From Lactiplantibacillus plajomi (lineage in GTDB: Bacteria > Bacillota > Bacilli > Lactobacillales > Lactobacillaceae), in contig NZ_BJDZ01000002.1 of NCBI RefSeq assembly GCF_005405405.1, positions 62,001 to 126,000 on the forward strand: a DNA stretch of 64,000 bases, written 5' to 3'. The position numbers and the translations under genes are program-made. This document shows positions 8,300-18,075 of the stretch, in pieces (position 1 is the stretch's first letter; every line of letters starts with the position of its first letter). Below the pieces are notes generated by a model. The model saw only the letters and a program-made list of their open reading frames with translations, did no database searches and was not told where the DNA came from.

Positions 8300-8938
8300 C
8301 TACTCAGAATCCGTATTACAATTTATTAAGCCCTGCTCCGCAAAGCTAAAGTAATCGTTTGCACCGATAACAAAACTATCTAACAAAGGAATCCCCACGA
8401 TTTCACCGGCCATTTGCAGGCGCTTGGTGAAGGCCACGTCCTTCTTGCTAGGCGTCACGTCGCCGCTCGGATGGTTATGGGCAATCACGATTCGGGCGGT
8501 TGCCGTACTGAGTGCGTCCTGTAAGATCTCGCGCGGGTGGGCCGGGCAACTATTGAGGGTCCCCTGGAAAACGACTCGCCGGCGAATGATCTGGTTCTTG
8601 GTGTCTAAGCACAGCAATAATAACCGTTCCTGCTCAAACGTGGCAAAGTCGTTGGCCAACCCGGTCCCAATCTGTTCACTACCATAGATTTGCCCCAGCA
8701 CGATTCGGGAACGGTGCGGTAGTAACTGGCCGCACCGCAGGGCAATCAGCAACCCGTTCCAAAGCGGATCCTTGGCGCTTTGATCTAACCAGCGGTGCGC
8801 CTCACCGGGCGGAAAGGCCCGTTCAAACGCCTGGGCCGCCGCTTGGACCGCGTCTTTTGCCAGAAAGGTCGCAAAGTATTGTTCAGTCAATTCATGAATC
8901 CGGGTCATCGGCAAGTTTTGTTCGGATAAACACGTCAT
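8300..8938 (-). CDS. radC: RadC-family JAB1/MPN-domain protein
   Basis: 212-residue protein whose C-terminal two thirds is the RadC JAB metalloprotease-like fold. The motif HNHPSGDVTPSKKD carries the conserved metal-ligand residues (HxH...D), preceded by an E-containing strand. The N-terminal helical region is short. ATG 8938 has GAAGGGG 8-9 bases upstream. The old DNA-repair role of RadC is doubtful and the biochemical function of the family is unsettled. It stands alone between folC and mreB. Confidence 0.88.
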   Translation of the reverse strand: MTCLSEQNLPMTRIHELTEQYFATFLAKDAVQAAAQAFERAFPPGEAHRWLDQSAKDPLWNGLLIALRCGQLLPHRSRIVLGQIYGSEQIGTGLANDFATFEQERLLLLCLDTKNQIIRRRVVFQGTLNSCPAHPREILQDALSTATARIVIAHNHPSGDVTPSKKDVAFTKRLQMAGEIVGIPLLDSFVIGANDYFSFAEQGLINCNTDSE

Positions 8939-8988
8939 TTTAACCACCCCTTCAGCTAATAATTGCGTAAACGGGGTGGCGCGCCATT

Positions 8989-10311
8989 TTATTTTTCCGC
9001 TTTAAAGTACGCCCGCACCTCGGAGATGAAGTACAGTGAGCCGGTCAATAACAGTACGTCCTCACTCGACATTTCATTCGTCGCTTGGAGTAACGCTTCC
9101 TGCCAAGACCCAAATTGTTCCGCTTGCCGGCCCCGCGGTAGTTCGGTTTCGAGTTGCTGGGGGTCAGTCGCCGGCCGCTTGGTGTTAGGACCCGTGAACT
9201 GGGTTAATAATAACCGCACGTTGGGAAGTTGAGCTAACGTTTTGATCATTTGACCGTGTTGCTTATCCGCCAAGACCGCAAAGATGATGAACACCGTTTG
9301 TTGATTAAAGCGTTCCTGGATGGTCTTAGCTAACTCGGTCACCGCCGGTTCGTTGTGGGCACCGTCAATCATAATCAACGGTTCCGCGTTCAGCCGTTCG
9401 AAACGTCCCGGCCACTGAACGTTGGCTAGGGCCTGCTTAACGTCCCGGTTTTGGACCGGGACCTGGGTCTGCTGGTGCCAATCCAAGTAGGCTGCTAGCG
9501 CGACCGCCGCGTTAGCCACTTGGTAGTCGCCCAGCAACGGCGTCGTCAAATCCTTAAAATGGTGGCGCTCGTCGTCGTAATTAAAGCGTTCCTGCCAACC
9601 TTGGGGCGCTAATAACCGCGTCGCGAAGTCCCGTCCCAGGGTCCGCAATTCGGCGTGCTGGTCAGCCGCCGTTTTTACCATGACCGCTTGGGCTTCATCC
9701 GGTAAGTCACCAACCACGACCGGCACCCCGGGCTTAATAATACCGGCCTTTTGGGTCGCGATGGCGGTCAGGGTATTTCCCAATAACTGCATGTGGTCGT
9801 AGCCGATTGTCGTTATGACACTGACTTGCGGTGTCCAAACGTTGGTCGAGTCAAACAAGCCACCGAGTCCGACTTCAATCACCGCCACGTCAATGTCGGC
9901 GTAGGCAAAGTAGTAAAACATCATCGCCGTAATAATCTCAAATTCAGTTGGCCCGCCTTCCGGTAACAGCTTGTCGAGCTTGGCCACTACCGGCCGAACC
10001 ACTGCCACTAACTCAACGAGCTCGTCGTCACTAATTGGTTGGCCGTCCACGCTGATGCGTTCATTGAACCGCACAATAAACGGCGAGGTAAAGGTGCCGA
10101 CCGTCAGCCCATCCGCCATCAACAGCTCCCGCAGATCCGCCACCGTCGAACCCTTGCCGTTCGTCCCCGCCACGTGAATACCGTGAACTTGTAGCTGCGG
10201 ATCGCCCAGTTCGGCTAAAAACCGCCGCATCCGGGTTAACGTTGGAATCTTCTTAAACTTGGTGCGGCCGTGGATAAACGCCAGGGCCGCTTCGTACGCC
10301 GTGCTCACCAT
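8989..10311 (-). CDS. folC: bifunctional folylpolyglutamate / dihydrofolate synthase
   Basis: Mur-ligase-fold enzyme adding glutamate to folates, 440 residues. P-loop VAGTNGKGSTVADL lies near residue 46, followed by TSPFIVRFNERI, EVGLGGLFDSTNVW, TIGYDHMQLLG and MIDGAHNEPA. ATG 10311 is preceded by GGAGGAATTG; the open frame continues 25 codons upstream, but that part is the hairpin of the intergenic repeat. It follows valS as in many Firmicutes, here separated by that repeat. Confidence 0.95.
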   Translation of the reverse strand: MVSTAYEAALAFIHGRTKFKKIPTLTRMRRFLAELGDPQLQVHGIHVAGTNGKGSTVADLRELLMADGLTVGTFTSPFIVRFNERISVDGQPISDDELVELVAVVRPVVAKLDKLLPEGGPTEFEIITAMMFYYFAYADIDVAVIEVGLGGLFDSTNVWTPQVSVITTIGYDHMQLLGNTLTAIATQKAGIIKPGVPVVVGDLPDEAQAVMVKTAADQHAELRTLGRDFATRLLAPQGWQERFNYDDERHHFKDLTTPLLGDYQVANAAVALAAYLDWHQQTQVPVQNRDVKQALANVQWPGRFERLNAEPLIMIDGAHNEPAVTELAKTIQERFNQQTVFIIFAVLADKQHGQMIKTLAQLPNVRLLLTQFTGPNTKRPATDPQQLETELPRGRQAEQFGSWQEALLQATNEMSSEDVLLLTGSLYFISEVRAYFKAEK

Positions 10312-10328
10312 CAATTCCTCCCTTTGCA

Positions 10329-10496
10329 AAAAGAAGCTGTGACCAACGTCACGGCTTCTTTTAAGTTTCCATCCAATAATCGTCAAAAGGTGCGCTAAAA
10401 GTCAGCTAGCACCGCGCAATGCCGTCGGGCCAACCATCCAAGCTAAGGCTGATTGACCTGACACCGTTAACGCTCACCAACGACGCGCCCTTGTGA
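10329..10496 (-). repeat. dispersed intergenic repeat, copy A
   Basis: The reverse complement of this segment matches 22563-22735 in blocks: GGTGAGC-(GT/AT)AACGG, GCTTGGAT(G/T)GTT, G(C/T)TGACTTTT(A/G)GCGCAC, and a hairpin with arms ending GTGAC / GTCAC (10331-10360). It sits exactly between valS and folC, and its hairpin plus T-run can terminate valS transcription. No coding potential was seen. Confidence 0.7.
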
Positions 10497-13163
10497 CTAA
10501 GCTTGTGCTTGAATATCAGCTAACCGTTGTTTCGTTGCGGCCAGCTTCGATTCGTTATCCGCTAACTTTTCCTTTTCGCTGTTAACGACCGCTTCCGGTG
10601 CGTTGGCAACGAAGCGTTCGTTACCTAGCTTCTTGGTAGCACGCGCGACTTCGCTTTCGAACTTCGCCCGTTCCTTTTCCAACTTCTTAACTTCGTCGTT
10701 CAAATCAACTAATTCGGCTAACGGAATGTAAACTTCCGCGTCGCTGATCACCTGGGTCATCGATAACTTCGGTGCGGTCACGTCCGCGCCAATCGACAAG
10801 GTCTTCGGGTGGGCGAACCGTTGAATGTAATCTTCGTTGGTCTTAAAGACCGTTTGCAACCGCTGGCTGTCGGTCTTGATCAGTAAGTCGACCGCTGACG
10901 ACATCTTAGCGTTGGCTTCCGCCCGAATACTCCGAACGGCAGTGATCAATTCGATCAGTGACGCCATGTCGCTTTCAGCGGCGGCATCGTCAAATTCTGG
11001 GTGGTCGACTGGGTAGTCGGCAACGACCAGCGATTTTCCAACGTGTGGCATTGATAACCAAATCTTTTCGGTTACGAACGGCATGATTGGGTGCAATAAG
11101 CGTAAGGTTTGATCAAGAACGTACGCCAACACGTTTTGCGTGTTCTGCTTAGCGTGAGCGTCGTCGCCCGTCAAGATTTCCTTACTCATTTCAATGTACC
11201 AGTCACAGAAGTCGTTCCAGATAAAGTTATACAGGGCCCGACCAGCTTCACCGAAGTCAAACTTATCAAAGGTGGTAGTGACCTGCTTAACCGTTGCGTT
11301 CAAGCGGCTCAAAATCCACTTGTCAGCGAGCGTCCATTCCGACTTGGCAGGTAAGCTTGGTTGCGTCATTTCACCTAAGTTCATGATAACGTAGCGACTA
11401 GCGTTCCAAATCTTATTAATAAAGTTCCAGGCCGCGTCCATCTTCGTGTAACTGAAACGGACGTCTTGGCCGGCAGTTGAGCCGTTCGATAAGAACCACC
11501 GCAACGCGTCGGCCCCGTATTTTTGAATAACGTCCATCGGGTCAATCCCGTTGCCTAGGGACTTACTCATCTTGCGGCCCTGTTCGTCACGGATCAACCC
11601 GTGTAGTAGGACGTGCTTAAACGGCCGTTTACCGGTAAATTCAAGGCTTTGGAACATCATCCGTGATACCCAGAAGAAGATGATGTCGTAACCGGTGACC
11701 AACGTGTCGGTTGGGAAGTAGCGCTTAAAGTCGGCGGCGTCTTCGTCCGGCCAACCCATCGTTGAAAATGGCCACAGGGCGCTTGAGAACCAGGTATCCA
11801 AAACGTCCGGATCCTGTTCCCAATTTTCAATGTCCTTCGGTGGTTCAACGTCAACGTAAGTTTCGCCGGTCTTCTTGTTATACCAGGCTGGGATCTGATG
11901 GCCCCACCAGAGTTGCCGCGAAATGACCCAGTCGTGGACGTTTTCCATCCACTGGTTGAAGGTTTCTTCAAACCGTTCTGGGACGAAGTCAACCTTGCCG
12001 TCAGTTTGTTGATTCTTCAAAGCTTGTTCGGCGAGTGGCTTCATCTTGACGAACCACTGCGTTGACAAGCGGGCTTCAACTTGAACCCCGGTCCGTTCCG
12101 AATGACCAACACTGTGGACGATTGGGTCAATCTTGATCATCAAGTCCTGATCCTGCAAGTCCTTGACCATCGCTTTACGAGCAGCGAACCGGTCTAAGCC
12201 TTCGTACTTACCCGCGCGGGCGTTCATCGTCGCGTCTTCGTTCATCGTGTTGATGCGTTCCAAGTCGTGGCGGTTCCCAACCTTAAAGTCGTTCGGGTCG
12301 TGGGCCGGCGTAATCTTAACCATCCCGGTCCCGAATTCAGGGTCAACGTAGGCGTCGGCAATGATCGGAATCTCACGGTTAGCCAGCGGTAAAATCACCT
12401 TTTGGCCGACTAATTCCTTGTAACGGTCGTCGCTTGGATTAACGGCAACCGCGGTGTCACCCATCATAGTTTCCGGCCGGGTCGTTGCGATTTCAATGTA
12501 GTGCTGACCGTTAAACGTGAAGTTCTTATCGGCGAACGGGTACTTAACGTGGTAGAAGGCCCCCTGGTCATCCTTATGAATCACTTCGATATCGGATAAC
12601 GCGGTCCGCGCCTGTGGATCCCAGTTGATGATGTATTCGCCACGGTAAATCAAGCCCTTCTTGTAAAGGGTGACGAACACCTTCTTAACGGCGTCGGATA
12701 ATCCTTTATCCATCGTGAACCGTTCGCGTGAGTAGTCGAGTGACAAGCCCAACTTTGCCCACTGTTGCTTAATGATCGACGCGTATTCGTCCTTCCAGTC
12801 CCAAACTTGTTGGATGAACTTTTCGCGGCCCAAATCGTAGCGACTGATGCCCTGTTCGCGTAGCTTGGCTTCAACTTTCGCCTGAGTAGCGATCCCGGCG
12901 TGGTCCATCCCGGGTAACCAGAGCGTATCAAAGCCCTGCATCCGTTTTTGACGAATGATAATATCTTGCAAGGTCGTGTCCCACGCGTGACCGAGGTGTA
13001 ATTTCCCGGTAACGTTCGGTGGCGGTAACACGATTGAATACGGCTTAGCTTGCTTATCGCCCGAAGGCTTAAATAAATCTTGGTCTAACCAGGTTTGATA
13101 ACGACCCTTTTCAACGGCGGTCGGGTCAAACTTAGTTGGCATATCAGTGGTTGGTTCTGACAT
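10497..13163 (-). CDS. valS: valyl-tRNA synthetase
   Basis: Class I synthetase charging tRNA-Val, 888 residues, full length. The HIGH motif is [15 protein letters not shown], the KMSKS motif is [11 protein letters not shown], and the CP1 editing domain contains [17 protein letters not shown]-terminal coiled-coil arm ([19 protein letters not shown]) is present. ATG 13163 follows AAAGGACG; an upstream extension in frame runs into the T-box terminator. It is controlled by the T-box leader directly upstream. Confidence 0.97.
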   Translation of the reverse strand: MSEPTTDMPTKFDPTAVEKGRYQTWLDQDLFKPSGDKQAKPYSIVLPPPNVTGKLHLGHAWDTTLQDIIIRQKRMQGFDTLWLPGMDHAGIATQAKVEAKLREQGISRYDLGREKFIQQVWDWKDEYASIIKQQWAKLGLSLDYSRERFTMDKGLSDAVKKVFVTLYKKGLIYRGEYIINWDPQARTALSDIEVIHKDDQGAFYHVKYPFADKNFTFNGQHYIEIATTRPETMMGDTAVAVNPSDDRYKELVGQKVILPLANREIPIIADAYVDPEFGTGMVKITPAHDPNDFKVGNRHDLERINTMNEDATMNARAGKYEGLDRFAARKAMVKDLQDQDLMIKIDPIVHSVGHSERTGVQVEARLSTQWFVKMKPLAEQALKNQQTDGKVDFVPERFEETFNQWMENVHDWVISRQLWWGHQIPAWYNKKTGETYVDVEPPKDIENWEQDPDVLDTWFSSALWPFSTMGWPDEDAADFKRYFPTDTLVTGYDIIFFWVSRMMFQSLEFTGKRPFKHVLLHGLIRDEQGRKMSKSLGNGIDPMDVIQKYGADALRWFLSNGSTAGQDVRFSYTKMDAAWNFINKIWNASRYVIMNLGEMTQPSLPAKSEWTLADKWILSRLNATVKQVTTTFDKFDFGEAGRALYNFIWNDFCDWYIEMSKEILTGDDAHAKQNTQNVLAYVLDQTLRLLHPIMPFVTEKIWLSMPHVGKSLVVADYPVDHPEFDDAAAESDMASLIELITAVRSIRAEANAKMSSAVDLLIKTDSQRLQTVFKTNEDYIQRFAHPKTLSIGADVTAPKLSMTQVISDAEVYIPLAELVDLNDEVKKLEKERAKFESEVARATKKLGNERFVANAPEAVVNSEKEKLADNESKLAATKQRLADIQAQA

Positions 13164-13185
13164 ATGGACACGTCCTTTCGGTGGC

Positions 13186-13446
13186 GATACAAAAAAGTCC
13201 ACTCGTCCTAAGAGTTAGGACGAATGGACTTCGCGGTACCACCTAATTTTAAAGCTAGTACCGAAGTACCGCTTTACAACTTAAACATCATTGTTAACGA
13301 ACGGTGTATCCCGTCCGGTCACCCCTACTGTCGTTCAAGGTGACAGCTCGCAAGCTACCTTCGCTTCAAGTGCGCCGAAAACTTTCCAGTCCCGTTTTCT
13401 TCCTGTGGACGCGGCTTGAAGCTACTCTCTTGCTCATTGCTGAATA
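13186..13446 (-). promoter_or_regulatory. T-box leader of valS (Val, GTA specifier)
   Basis: Minus strand: Stem I contains GAAG-GTA-GCTTGCGAG (specifier GTA at 13356-13358), T-box core AGGTGGTACCGCG at about 13232-13244, and terminator 13191-13231 (AGTCCATTCGTCCTAA / TTAGGACGAGTGGACT plus T6). Confidence 0.95.
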
Positions 13447-13451
13447 GCCCT

Positions 13452-13480
13452 ATTGTAATGAATTTACCTGGGCACGTCAA
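13452..13480 (-). promoter_or_regulatory. promoter of the valS leader
   Basis: -35 TTGACG at 13475-13480, 17-bp spacer, -10 TACAAT at 13452-13457. Confidence 0.8.
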
Positions 13481-13483
13481 TCA

Positions 13484-13978
13484 TTATTCAAATTGTTTGA
13501 GGGCGTCCAGGGCCGCCACGTAGTTTGGTTCGTGGCTGAGGTCCGGCACGATTTCATGATAAACGACCTTACCGGCGGCGTCGACCACGTAAATCGCTCG
13601 CGTCAAGGTTCCGTTATTCGGTAAGTATAAGTTAGTGGCGTAGCCGAACGACAATTCCTCGTCAGAAACGACCGTTAAGTTCTTAACGCCTTCCTTAGCG
13701 CACCAGCCCGCTTGATCCGCCACCGAATTATTAGAAACGGCTAGGAACTGAACGTGCGGGTACTGGTCAGCTTGTTGGTTAAACTTGCGGGTTTGAATCG
13801 AGCAGACCCGCGTATCGATATCGGGCATCACGCTGATCAACACCGGTTTGCCCAGTAGGTCCTTGGTCTTCAACTTCTGATTATGGGTCGTGAATACCTT
13901 AAACTTCGGTAACGCGGCGCCATCTGTAAGTGGTTCACCAACTAAATCTAACTTCTGATCATGAAATAATACTTGCAC
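13484..13978 (-). CDS. tpx: thiol peroxidase Tpx
   Basis: Atypical 2-Cys peroxiredoxin that reduces hydroperoxides with thioredoxin, 164 residues, the usual size. The peroxidatic cysteine lies in DTRVCSIQTRKF and the resolving cysteine in WCAKEG. LVGEPLTDGAALPKF and KPVLISVMPDID are family stretches. The start is taken as GTG 13978, because AAGGGG lies 8 bases upstream and an alternative GTG (13987) falls inside that site. It is monocistronic, between the valS leader and a glutamate-cysteine ligase gene. Confidence 0.93.
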   Translation of the reverse strand: MQVLFHDQKLDLVGEPLTDGAALPKFKVFTTHNQKLKTKDLLGKPVLISVMPDIDTRVCSIQTRKFNQQADQYPHVQFLAVSNNSVADQAGWCAKEGVKNLTVVSDEELSFGYATNLYLPNNGTLTRAIYVVDAAGKVVYHEIVPDLSHEPNYVAALDALKQFE

Positions 13979-14101
13979 AGCAAACACCCCTTCGATAACT
14001 TAAATCCAGCTAATCAATTGCTCTTTGATGAGTATGATTTAAACTTACCGCAATCCGGCGACGGTCGCAAATAATTTTCCTGACTTTGGACCGATTAACG
14101 G

Positions 14102-15349
14102 TTAAAATCGCACCCGGGCGTGGTGCCGGGCCAGCGCCAGTGCCAGTTTAGTCGGCTGGTGCTGGCAATCCCGCAACCAGCGGGCCGCTGGCGTTTGTTC
14201 CGGGTGAGCCAGGCGACTGCGAACGACCCAACTGGCGGTCTGAAACGCCGGCACCCCCAACTGGACGACCAGCTGATCAAATTGTGCTAACAACCAGCGG
14301 CCCTCCGCCAACTGTGCCGTTTCGGCTGTGGGTCGTTCAAGGGCAACTTGGCGGTTCAGTTGCTCACCGTAGTGGATGGCCGCCGCTACGTTTTGCGGGG
14401 CCGGTAAACTTAACATCAATAAAATAAAACCGTGCAAAAAATCGAGTTGCACCTGGTCGACCCCCAGTGGATCAAACGGATTGAGGTCAAAGTTTCGTAG
14501 TTCGAGGTAGTCGATGCCGGTAGCGGCTAAATCCGTGACCGCGTGACCACCGCGCAAGCTTACCTGGCCGTAAAAGGCCTTTTCCGCGCCCAGTTGCCCG
14601 GTCGCAACCAGGTGCTTGAGGTCGGTAACGTAAGCCGCCACCGAGCAATACGAAACCTGAAGCCGGCTTAAATTCGTGTAACCAAAGGGACTGTTCCGAA
14701 TACTGCGCACTGGCTCGGCTGGTCCGGTGTGCGTTAACAAGCGCGGCCAACGCGTCGGACTGGCCCCGAAAGCGTAGGTCAGTAACCACCGGTAACGCAA
14801 ATAATTTTGGGCAACGTGCAAATAAAGTTGGTTCTGGAACTCGCGCCGGTTCATCGGGCCCGCCTGCTGAGCAAACAATTGGTCTAATAACGCCGCACTA
14901 AAACCAACGTTGACGTGCAAGCCACTGATCATTTGCCGGCGACGGCCGCCGCGCCTAGCCAGTTGCTGACGGTACGCGAACGCTTGCGGACTCAACTTGG
15001 CAATCACAATGGCTTCACTCGCCCGCGGTAACGTGGGCGGCATACTCAGCGGCCAAATTAGTTCCGTCGGTCTTAACTGGCTACTGACGCCGTGTTGAAT
15101 CCGTGCCAACGCGGCTAAGGCAGCGTTCGTACTCGTCATTGTGGGGGTGACTAGTTCTAACTGGGTCTCAGCAAAGTCGCGGGTAAGTCCGCGAACCGGT
15201 CGGGGCACGGCCGTTGCTAAGTCGCGCCGCGCCAGTTGCCCCGTGGACGTCACCCGTTGCCCTTCACGCTCGATTCCAATTGTTAACCCAGTCACCGGTG
15301 TGCGGTGTGCCGCCCTCAATAAAGCTGCCTGATAATCCGTACTCGTCAC
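14102..15349 (-). CDS. gshA: stand-alone glutamate-cysteine ligase
   Basis: Should join the gamma-carboxyl of glutamate to cysteine. The 415-residue single-domain protein keeps the family active-site features: GIEREGQRV (E27, E29), DFAETQLELVTP (D58, E61, E65), SGLHVNVGF, WLLTYAFGASP, SIRNSPFGYTNLS and YLELRNFDLNPF. It has no ATP-grasp domain, so alone it would stop at gamma-glutamylcysteine. The start is probably GTG 15349, although the GGGGG ahead of it is very close. A paralogous GshF-type fusion at 23835-26099 has lost many of the same residues. No operon partner is seen. Confidence 0.88.
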   Translation of the reverse strand: MTSTDYQAALLRAAHRTPVTGLTIGIEREGQRVTSTGQLARRDLATAVPRPVRGLTRDFAETQLELVTPTMTSTNAALAALARIQHGVSSQLRPTELIWPLSMPPTLPRASEAIVIAKLSPQAFAYRQQLARRGGRRRQMISGLHVNVGFSAALLDQLFAQQAGPMNRREFQNQLYLHVAQNYLRYRWLLTYAFGASPTRWPRLLTHTGPAEPVRSIRNSPFGYTNLSRLQVSYCSVAAYVTDLKHLVATGQLGAEKAFYGQVSLRGGHAVTDLAATGIDYLELRNFDLNPFDPLGVDQVQLDFLHGFILLMLSLPAPQNVAAAIHYGEQLNRQVALERPTAETAQLAEGRWLLAQFDQLVVQLGVPAFQTASWVVRSRLAHPEQTPAARWLRDCQHQPTKLALALARHHARVRF

Positions 15350-15436
15350 CCCCGATAAATAACATGCCGTTATCTTAGCATATTCCGGCAGCCAACCGAA
15401 CCTCCAAGCCCACGTAAATTTCAGTGGCTTACCAAC

Positions 15437-15477
15437 CCAAAAAACGCCGCTCCCAGAATTAGTCCGGGAACGGCGCC
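15437..15477 (-). terminator. terminator of thiI
   Basis: Minus-strand stem GCGCCGTTCCCGGA / TCTGGGAGCGGCGT followed by T6, just past the thiI stop. Confidence 0.85.
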
Positions 15478-15501
15478 ACTAAAGCTTAATTCAGCTAAAT
15501 T

Positions 15502-16719
15502 TTATAGTAATTCGGCGAAGACGTCTTCCTGGGAGTTCATGTAATTTTCGCCCGGTTTGATTTCCGTCATCTTAACGCCGGCTAACGCCCGTTGCATTAA
15601 ACCGTCAACGTCGATGCGTTGTTCATAGGCGCGTGCCCGGTCCAGTTTCGGGTGGGTCTTCGGTGCCGGTGGCGCAAAGATCGTACAGCAGTCTTCGAAC
15701 GGCATGATCGACAAGTCGTACGTATCAATGTCTTCCGCAATCTTAATGATTTCGGTTTTATCCATCGAAATGACTGGCCGTAAGACCGGCAAGCTGGTGA
15801 CGTCGTTAATCGCCACCATGCTGTCCATCGTCTGCGACGCCACTTGACCAAGTGATTCCCCGTTGAAAATGGCCTTACCGTTGCGTTTACGGGTCATCGC
15901 GTCCATCAAGCGCATCATTAAGCGCCGTTGAACCGTCATCAGATACCCTTCCGGCACCTTCTCCTTGATTTCTTCTTGGATTTCGGTGAACGGAATCTGA
16001 ATGAACTTCACACTACCGGAGAAGCTGGCGAGGGTTGATGCCAACTGCTTGGCCTTAGCCAACGCCTGTTCACTGGTATATGGCGGACTGAAGAAGTGCA
16101 CCATTTCCATATTAACGCCGCGCTTCATCCCGAGGTAGCCGGCAACCGGTGAGTCAATCCCGCCGGAAAGCATCAACATCCCCTTACCAGCCGTACCAAC
16201 CGGTAACCCGCCGGCACCCTGGATCGTTTCGGAAGACAGGAAAATCCCGTTCATCCGGACTTCAACGCGTAAGACGATGTCTGGTTGCTTCATTTTGACT
16301 TTAATACCAGGAACGTGGTCTAAGATTTGGCCCCCGACCATGTCGTTAATTTCGTTCGTATCGTATTCGAACTTGTGGTCCGAACGACGGGTGTTGATCT
16401 TAAAAGTCATTCCCGCTTTGAACTGAGCCTTAACCATTTCAATGGACGTGGCGTAAACCGCGTCCATGTCTTGGTCGACCCGAATACTTGGTGAGAAATT
16501 TTGAATCCCAAAGACCAGCTTCAAGCGGTCCATGACTTTACTCGAATCCTCACCATTCAACATAATGTGCATCCGGTCACGGTTAGCGTGAACCTTCAAC
16601 TCGGGAAAATCGTGCAAAGCTTTGCGAACGTTACGGCCCAAACTGTCGATAAAGTTCCGCCGGTTTTTCCCTTTGGTCGACAGTTCGCCGTAACGCACCA
16701 TGATTTCAGTGTATTGCAT
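15502..16719 (-). CDS. thiI: tRNA 4-thiouridine synthase ThiI
   Basis: Adds sulfur at U8 of tRNA and may supply thiamine sulfur. The 405-residue protein has a ferredoxin-like/THUMP N-terminal part ([22 protein letters not shown]), then the PP-loop [20 protein letters not shown] and [16 protein letters not shown]. The C-terminal rhodanese domain of enteric ThiI is absent, as usual in Firmicutes. It lies 37 bp downstream of a cysteine desulfurase gene, its expected sulfur donor. Confidence 0.95.
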   Translation of the reverse strand: MQYTEIMVRYGELSTKGKNRRNFIDSLGRNVRKALHDFPELKVHANRDRMHIMLNGEDSSKVMDRLKLVFGIQNFSPSIRVDQDMDAVYATSIEMVKAQFKAGMTFKINTRRSDHKFEYDTNEINDMVGGQILDHVPGIKVKMKQPDIVLRVEVRMNGIFLSSETIQGAGGLPVGTAGKGMLMLSGGIDSPVAGYLGMKRGVNMEMVHFFSPPYTSEQALAKAKQLASTLASFSGSVKFIQIPFTEIQEEIKEKVPEGYLMTVQRRLMMRLMDAMTRKRNGKAIFNGESLGQVASQTMDSMVAINDVTSLPVLRPVISMDKTEIIKIAEDIDTYDLSIMPFEDCCTIFAPPAPKTHPKLDRARAYEQRIDVDGLMQRALAGVKMTEIKPGENYMNSQEDVFAELL

Positions 16720-16755
16720 GAAAGGTCATTCCTTCTTTCTTAAAAGCTGCCGTCA

Positions 16756-17910
16756 TTAAGCGTCCGCATTAATTTTTGAAAACTTCTGGTAAAGGTCGTC
16801 AAAAACTTTAATAAATTGGTCGGCTTCAGCCAGGGTGTTGTTTTCATCCAAACTGATCCGCACCGCGCTGGTCGCCACGTTTTCTTGAATGTGCATCGCC
16901 ATCAAGGTGCTGGACGCCAAGTGTTTCTTTGATGAGCAGGCACTGGTCGTCGAAATAAAGATGTCGCGGTCTTCAAAGGCGTGGACGATGGTCTCACCGC
17001 GAACACCGTTGATCGTAAAACACAGGATGTGCGGCGCAAAGCCGGCATTCGTTTGGCTAAAAATCGTGACCTTCGGGAAGGTCTTGATGTGGTCGTAAAT
17101 CCGCTGCTTAATTGCGCGTTCACGCGCCACCTTATCCGCTTCATCGGTTAAGAGTAGCCGTAATGCCTTGGCCATCCCCGCAATCGCCGGTAAGTTCTCG
17201 GTCCCCGAACGGGCGTTACTTTCCTGACCACCACCAGTCATCAGTGGTGCTAACTTGCGGCCTTGACGGGCGTAAATAAAGCCGATGCCGCGCGGGGCGT
17301 GGAATTTGTGGCCGGAAAAGGTGACAAAGTCGACCCGGTCGTTCATGATCATGTCCTGAATACCCTTACCGATGCCCTGGACAGCGTCGATGTGAAAGTG
17401 GATTTTCGGGTACTGCTTCAACACGTCAGCAACTTCTAGCAACGGTTGGATCGTCCCGATTTCATTATTGACCGCCATCGTGGAAACCAGGATGGTGTCG
17501 GGCCGAATCGCCGCCTTTAAATCCGCCGCGCTAATGCGCCCCTCGGCGTCGACCGGCAAGTAGGTGACCTCGTAGCCGAGCGTCTTTAACTGTTCCATTG
17601 AATTATGGATTGCCGGGTGTTCGACCGCGGTCGTGATTAGGTGCTTACCAAACGACCGTTTTTCCATCGCCGTCCCCTTCACGACCCAGTTATCACCCTC
17701 GGTCCCCCCAGAGGTGAAGAAGATTTCGTTGGGTTTGGCCCCAATCAAAGTGGCAATTTGTTGCCGCGATTGTTCCAGCAAATGGTAGGCGTTTTCGCCG
17801 AACCGGTGCAAACTGGACGGGTTACCCCAAATTTGCTGGGAAACCTTCGTATACGTATCTAGTACGGCCGGTGCCGCTTGGGTGGTCGCACTATTGTCAA
17901 AATAAATCAT
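16756..17910 (-). CDS. cysteine desulfurase (IscS/NifS family, ThiI partner)
   Basis: PLP enzyme taking sulfur from cysteine, 384 residues. N-terminus MIYFDNSATT, PLP lysine in TFSGHKFHAPRGIGF, and active-site cysteine loop ISTTSACSSKKHLASSTLMAM. The start is ATG 17910 with GAAGG upstream; the longer reading frame has no other support. The gene pair with thiI marks it as the tRNA-thiolation desulfurase rather than the Suf enzyme. Confidence 0.94.
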   Translation of the reverse strand: MIYFDNSATTQAAPAVLDTYTKVSQQIWGNPSSLHRFGENAYHLLEQSRQQIATLIGAKPNEIFFTSGGTEGDNWVVKGTAMEKRSFGKHLITTAVEHPAIHNSMEQLKTLGYEVTYLPVDAEGRISAADLKAAIRPDTILVSTMAVNNEIGTIQPLLEVADVLKQYPKIHFHIDAVQGIGKGIQDMIMNDRVDFVTFSGHKFHAPRGIGFIYARQGRKLAPLMTGGGQESNARSGTENLPAIAGMAKALRLLLTDEADKVARERAIKQRIYDHIKTFPKVTIFSQTNAGFAPHILCFTINGVRGETIVHAFEDRDIFISTTSACSSKKHLASSTLMAMHIQENVATSAVRISLDENNTLAEADQFIKVFDDLYQKFSKINADA

Positions 17911-18027
17911 TTCTGTGCCTTCACTTTCTAACAAAGCAGTGCCACGCACTTACTTCCAATAAGAATTCTTTGCAATTATACCAAATAATACCTACGAAAC
18001 AAGTTCTTTTGTTCGCCGGCAATCAAA

Positions 18028-18068
18028 AACAGCCCTTCAAGCGACCCGCTCGAGGGACTGTTTTAAAA
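18028..18068 (-). terminator. terminator of ezrA
   Basis: Minus-strand stem AAAACAGTCCCTCGAGCG / CGCTTGAAGGGCTGTTTTT. Confidence 0.85.
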
Positions 18069-18075
18069 CAACCGG

